A DNA stretch of 64,000 nucleotides from positions 186,001-250,000 of the forward strand of contig NZ_CANLYL010000003.1 in assembly GCF_947495275.1 (NCBI RefSeq), read 5' to 3'. A program made the translations under genes and the position numbers. The DNA is from an uncultured Roseobacter sp. (GTDB taxonomy: Bacteria > Pseudomonadota > Alphaproteobacteria > Rhodobacterales > Rhodobacteraceae). Positions 60,898 through 64,000 of this stretch are shown piece by piece. The notes below the pieces were generated by a model. The model searched no databases. It was not told the DNA's origin and was given only the letters and a program-made list of their open reading frames with translations. Position 1 is the stretch's first letter. Each line of letters starts with the position of its first letter.

Positions 60898-61904
60898 GCC
60901 CAATTTCCCTTGGACATCAAACCCAGTATTTCAAGCTGCCGCCAATTTATGTATTTTTCTGACCACTTGCACCACAGCTGCGAATCTTCAGACAGATGAT
61001 CCGCGTAGGCTCGATACTCGTAAGACTCCGCATAATGCTGCTGACGTTTGATTTCCTCGGTAGCCTTATCAGCGAACGTATCAATGAACTTGGCATGAAG
61101 AAGAACGCCTGAGGCCTTTTCGCCACCCCACTCGTCATAAACGAGGTTCAGCCCGCGTGGCAGCAGCATGTGTGTCGAATTCACGTAAGTATACCGCTTG
61201 TCCCATTTGACCAATGGCACCTTGTTCAGCGCAGGCGCGCGTTCGGGTTCTTCGGGAAAAAAGACACGGCTGCGCGGGCCCCCTTGTATCCACAGGTTGC
61301 CGTAGAGGTGATTGCGAGAGATCGTGTAGTTCCCGCTGTCAAACCAGCAGGCGATGTCGATCGGATTTTGCCCGGGCAGATAGGGTTGTTCTTCCAGACG
61401 TCCTTTGGGATACATATCCAGCAACATGGCCGAAAATGCCCGGATCGAGCAGCTGTCAAGCCAGTCTGTGAGAGCCCGCAAAGGGCGCGTATCGCAAAAC
61501 GGGTAGAGCAGGAATTCATCAGGATCGACGACGACACACCAATGACCGTCAGCGTATTTGCCCTGCAAATAGTTCAGCCAGTCGACACCAAACCGCGCGC
61601 GCTTGTAACTGCCCCTGGTCTGCCACAAGGATACATCCGGCTGATCCACAAGATAGTCTGCCGTGCCGTCGGTGCTGTCATTGTCGACGATAAAGAAATG
61701 GGTCACACCCATTTCACGGTAGTACTCCAGAAAATAAGGCAGTCGTACCTTCTCGTTTCTCTGGGTTGAGAAAAGCAGGATGTCACCATCCCGGATTTGC
61801 GAGGTTCGATCCACAACACGACGTAATTCGAAGCTCTTTCGCTGGGCGCGCAAACGCAGCCGCTTTCGCGCCAAACGCATCCGGTAGGATCCCAGAACAC
61901 TCAA
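60894..61904 (-). CDS. Glycosyltransferase family 2-like protein (first of two paralogues)
   Basis: A 336-residue soluble glycosyltransferase of the GT2/GT92-like fold. Motifs are ILLFSTQRNEKVRLPYFLEY (nucleotide-sugar start), VTHFFIVDNDSTDGTADYLV, the metal-binding VVVDPDEFLLYPF (DxD-type DPDE, about residue 128) and GNLWIQGGPRSRVFFPEE with KVPLVKWDKRYTYVNSTHM downstream. It shares all these blocks with the protein encoded at 62083-63099, so the two arose by duplication. An AT-rich 178-base gap with a bulged inverted repeat (62018-62051) lies upstream. Confidence 0.9.
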   Translation of the reverse strand: MSVLGSYRMRLARKRLRLRAQRKSFELRRVVDRTSQIRDGDILLFSTQRNEKVRLPYFLEYYREMGVTHFFIVDNDSTDGTADYLVDQPDVSLWQTRGSYKRARFGVDWLNYLQGKYADGHWCVVVDPDEFLLYPFCDTRPLRALTDWLDSCSIRAFSAMLLDMYPKGRLEEQPYLPGQNPIDIACWFDSGNYTISRNHLYGNLWIQGGPRSRVFFPEEPERAPALNKVPLVKWDKRYTYVNSTHMLLPRGLNLVYDEWGGEKASGVLLHAKFIDTFADKATEEIKRQQHYAESYEYRAYADHLSEDSQLWCKWSEKYINWRQLEILGLMSKGNWA

Positions 61905-62017
61905 ACCTCAGCCCTTCTTCACCGCCTCTACCGTAGATTTCTGGGGAAACGTCCCGGTCTCGCCCACGGTCGATCTTGTATCGCTTATGTTAATTCGCGA
62001 CTTATTGATATTTTATT

Positions 62018-62051
62018 GCTTAAAATGCGTTTTTTCGCAATGTTTTAAAGC
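62018..62051. repeat. AT-rich bulged inverted repeat between the two glycosyltransferase genes
   Basis: GCTTAAAA-TGCG, a T6 loop, CGCA, a 3-base bulge, then TTTTAA-A-GC form a 12-bp stem with two bulges. It lies in the most AT-rich stretch of this part of the window. No T-run follows on either strand, so a regulator site or local DNA melting element is as likely as a terminator. Confidence 0.4.
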
Positions 62052-62082
62052 GTTCTGGTCAATTCGAGCATTTGGGGCGGGT

Positions 62083-63099
62083 TCACCACTGGCCTCTTGC
62101 CATCAAGCCGAGCTCGACAAGCTGCTCCCAACCGGAATAAGGCGTCGAATTCACGTCCCATAAATCAGGATTTTCGATCAGCGACTGATAATAGGCATCA
62201 TAGAGCTTTGAGTTTGAAAAATGCTGCTTGCGGTTCTGCTCAGCGCGGGCGCGGTCTGCGACGCCCGGCAGAAACTTAGTGTGCAGCAAGACACCTGTTA
62301 CCTTCTCTTGCCCCGGCTCATCGTAGGTGCGGTTCAACTGCGGTGGCAGCGCGTTATGAGTGGAATTGACAAAGGTGTAGCGACGGCTCCATTTCACCAG
62401 TGGAATCTTGTTGAGCGTCGGAGCCCGCCGGGGGTCTTCGGCAAAAAAGCACCGTGCGCGCGGCCCTCCCTGAAGCCACAGATTCCCCATTCTGGACTGG
62501 CGCTGCGCCCAATATCCGTATGCGTCAAACCATTTCAGCACTTCGCAAGGATTTTGATTTCGCTTGTAAGACTGCTCATCGGCGGGCCCTTTTGCATAGA
62601 GGTCGAGCATCATCGCGCCCATCGCACGTTGGCCATGTTGATCCAGCCAGGTGGTCAGTTCAGGCAGTTTTCGTGTTTCATGATCGGGATAAATCAGTAA
62701 TTCGTCGGCATCGACAGTGACCGTCCAGTGCCCGTGCCCGTATCGGATCAGCAACCAGGTCAACCAATCCATGCCGAAGCGAGCATTCTTGTACCCCGCA
62801 TTCGTATGCCAAAGCGATACGTCAGGAGCGGCCGCCAATAGCGCCGCCGTGTCATCCGTACTGTCGTTATCCACGATCAGGAAATGAGACACGCCCAATT
62901 CTCTGTAGTGTTCCAAAAAATACGGCAACCGCATTGCTTCGTTCCGAACGGTTGCAAAAAGCAGGATTTGCGCAGGGTCAATCCGGGCGGTTTTGTCTGA
63001 TGTCAATTTGAGAGCGTGGCGGCTGCGAAACCCGCGCCATAACAGGCGTTTACGTTTGAGTCTGAGTTTGTATCTGGTCCAGGGACCCGGGCCCGACAT
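62083..63099 (-). CDS. Glycosyltransferase family 2-like protein (second of two paralogues)
   Basis: A 338-residue paralogue of the protein encoded at 60894-61904. The blocks ILLFATVRNEAMRLPYFLEH, VSHFLIVDNDSTDDTAALL, the metal-binding TVDADELLIYPD (DADE, about residue 130), GNLWLQGGPRARCFFAED and KIPLVKWSRRYTFVNSTHN match closely and in the same order. The ATG at 63099 is chosen because AAAGGA lies 7 bases upstream; in-frame codons further up lack support. It likely uses a different acceptor or linkage from its partner. A perfect 8-bp inverted repeat precedes it at 63171-63192. Confidence 0.9.
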   Translation of the reverse strand: MSGPGPWTRYKLRLKRKRLLWRGFRSRHALKLTSDKTARIDPAQILLFATVRNEAMRLPYFLEHYRELGVSHFLIVDNDSTDDTAALLAAAPDVSLWHTNAGYKNARFGMDWLTWLLIRYGHGHWTVTVDADELLIYPDHETRKLPELTTWLDQHGQRAMGAMMLDLYAKGPADEQSYKRNQNPCEVLKWFDAYGYWAQRQSRMGNLWLQGGPRARCFFAEDPRRAPTLNKIPLVKWSRRYTFVNSTHNALPPQLNRTYDEPGQEKVTGVLLHTKFLPGVADRARAEQNRKQHFSNSKLYDAYYQSLIENPDLWDVNSTPYSGWEQLVELGLMARGQW

Positions 63100-63170
63100 C
63101 TGACGTCCTTTCTCCTCCTCGTTGGAAGAGTGAAGGTTGGAGATATCTTCTAACTGGCACATTGAGCGAG

Positions 63171-63192
63171 GTGATACCAGTATAGGTATCAC
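63171..63192. promoter_or_regulatory. Perfect inverted repeat upstream of the glycosyltransferase gene
   Basis: GTGATACC (63171-63178), a 6-base spacer, and GGTATCAC (63185-63192) are exact complements. The site ends about 72 bases before the start codon at 63099, a usual operator or activator position for a minus-strand gene. The regulator is unknown. Confidence 0.5.
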
Positions 63193-63266
63193 GTACCCAA
63201 AAAAATGGACCGCACAAGGGCTAGCCCATGACGATCATCCATATCCCGACGGCACTGAAAGCGGGC

Positions 63267-64000
63267 TCACTCAGCCGCTTTTCCCATGTTTACAACATCA
63301 TGCAGGTAGGCAGACAAGTCAGCTCGCAGTTCTTCGCGCTCAAGTCCGAAGGCCACGGTCGCTTGCAAAAACCCCGATTTCGACCCGCAGTCAAAACGCT
63401 GACCACGAAAACGGTAGCCGTAGACACCATTGCCGCTACCGATCTCCGCCGCAATCGCATCGGTCAGTTGAATTTCGCCGCCTGCTCCCGATTTGATTTT
63501 GTTTAAATTCGTCAGAACCGATGGTGACAAGATATAGCGGCCAATCACGGCGAGATTGGAGGGTGCATCTTCCGCCTTTGGCTTCTCAACCATGCCCTTG
63601 ACCCGAACCATTGAGCCCATGTCTTCGGATACAGCCAACATGCCGTAAGAAGACGCTTTCTCAGGCGCAACTTCCATCGCGGCAACCATATTGCCGCCTG
63701 TTTCCGAATAGGCTTCGACCATTTGTTGCAAACAAGGTTTATCCGCCGCGATCACATCGTCTGGCAGGATCACGGCAAAGGGTTCATCCGCGATGAGCCT
63801 GCGCGCGCACCAGACAGCGTGGCCAAGACCAAGTGCCTTGTGCTGGCGAATATAGGCGATTGCGCCGCTTTCCATATTCGTGCTGCACAACGTTTCGAGA
63901 AGCTCGGTCTTGCCTTTCTTGCGCAATTCCTGCTCGAGCTGTGGCGCGTGATCAAAGTAGTCCTCAAGCGCGCCCTTGCCGCGCGAGGTCACAAAGATGA
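63267..64000 (-). CDS. galU: UTP-glucose-1-phosphate uridylyltransferase, C-terminal part
   Basis: The frame stays open to the window edge, so the N-terminal nucleotide-binding motif is outside. The visible 244 residues start IFVTSRGKGALEDYFD, the family block after the first domain, and continue with RQHKALGLGHAVWCAR, FAVILPDDVIAAD (uridine and sugar contact), GMLAVSEDMGSMVRVKGMVEKP (Lys contact) and GGEIQLTDAIA. The enzyme makes UDP-glucose for surface polysaccharides, matching the glycosyltransferase and sulfotransferase genes that follow on the same strand. Confidence 0.96.
   Translation of the reverse strand, partial: IFVTSRGKGALEDYFDHAPQLEQELRKKGKTELLETLCSTNMESGAIAYIRQHKALGLGHAVWCARRLIADEPFAVILPDDVIAADKPCLQQMVEAYSETGGNMVAAMEVAPEKASSYGMLAVSEDMGSMVRVKGMVEKPKAEDAPSNLAVIGRYILSPSVLTNLNKIKSGAGGEIQLTDAIAAEIGSGNGVYGYRFRGQRFDCGSKSGFLQATVAFGLEREELRADLSAYLHDVVNMGKAAE

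Noticed and set aside
63258-63281. AAAGCGG/CCGCTTT hairpin spanning the galU stop codon, as a galU terminator.
   Set aside because: It overlaps the coding end and has no T-run on the minus strand, so it is not a credible intrinsic terminator.

Overview
The window looks like a piece of a chromosome from a marine alphaproteobacterium of the Roseobacter group (Rhodobacterales). The base composition is around 60% GC, the genes are densely packed with many ATGA or TGATG overlaps, and several family combinations are typical of that group: gpmI-envC-ctpA, MoxR-DUF58-DUF4159, kdsD-lptC-lptA-lptB-hpf-ptsN, a paa cluster, and DUF5927 glycosyltransferases. The exact genus cannot be fixed from the sequence alone. 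I see no phage, insertion sequence, tRNA, rRNA or CRISPR array. No sigma-70 promoter could be called with confidence.

Layout. 1-8.0 kb: the end of an alpha/beta hydrolase, then minus-strand housekeeping genes (asd, an HpcH/HpaI aldolase, a prephenate/arogenate dehydrogenase, and the ctpA-envC-gpmI envelope and glycolysis operon). 8.2-14.7 kb: small conserved genes (DUF1203, a 58-residue CHCC zinc-finger protein, a membrane protein, a secreted protein), polA, DUF2798, hyi and DUF1285. 14.8-21.5 kb: a four-gene overlapping MoxR-DUF58-DUF4159-membrane protein operon. 21.6-27.2 kb: a hybrid histidine kinase, yaaA, recQ and a YggT protein. 27.3-33.3 kb: an MFS transporter, mepA, a phytase-like esterase, the queuosine-precursor transporter yhhQ, a VOC protein, arfB and a DMT transporter.

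33.4-44.3 kb is a carbohydrate or polyol import and catabolism cluster on the plus strand: solute-binding protein, two permeases, a small membrane protein, two ATPases, a fused DhaK-DhaL kinase, a LacI regulator, a TIM-barrel isomerase and a Gfo/Idh/MocA dehydrogenase. The set-up of two ATPases plus a small membrane protein recalls the rhizobial glycerol ABC system, and the DhaKL fusion points to a keto-triose or keto-tetrose intermediate. 44.5-53 kb holds an orphan PAS protein and a phenylacetate cluster (thiolase, paaABCDE, paaZ, paaX), which lacks paaK, paaG, paaF and paaH here. 53-57.8 kb carries a small RNase D, the lipopolysaccharide genes kdsD-lptC-lptA-lptB, and hpf-ptsN without rpoN. 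57.8-64 kb (minus strand) is a surface-polysaccharide block: a double-domain sulfotransferase, a DUF5927 glycosyltransferase, two paralogous family-2-like glycosyltransferases, and galU running off the end.

The most unusual signal is a compact RNA element at 31316-31488. It has a 14-base perfect complement of the 16S rRNA 3' tail driving an 18-codon ORF, a downstream mimic of the 16S tail that can pair with it, and an intrinsic terminator. The whole element sits 21 bases ahead of the VOC-arfB genes, and arfB encodes a ribosome-rescue factor. Other non-coding signals worth a look are paired LacI-type palindromes (33367-33412), three GTGCAC palindromes at exact 11-base spacing (36968-36995), a palindromic element read as a 50-codon bridge between two permease genes (35842-35994), a hairpin hiding the Shine-Dalgarno of the phenylacetate thiolase gene (45271-45293), and a perfect inverted repeat upstream of a glycosyltransferase (63171-63192).
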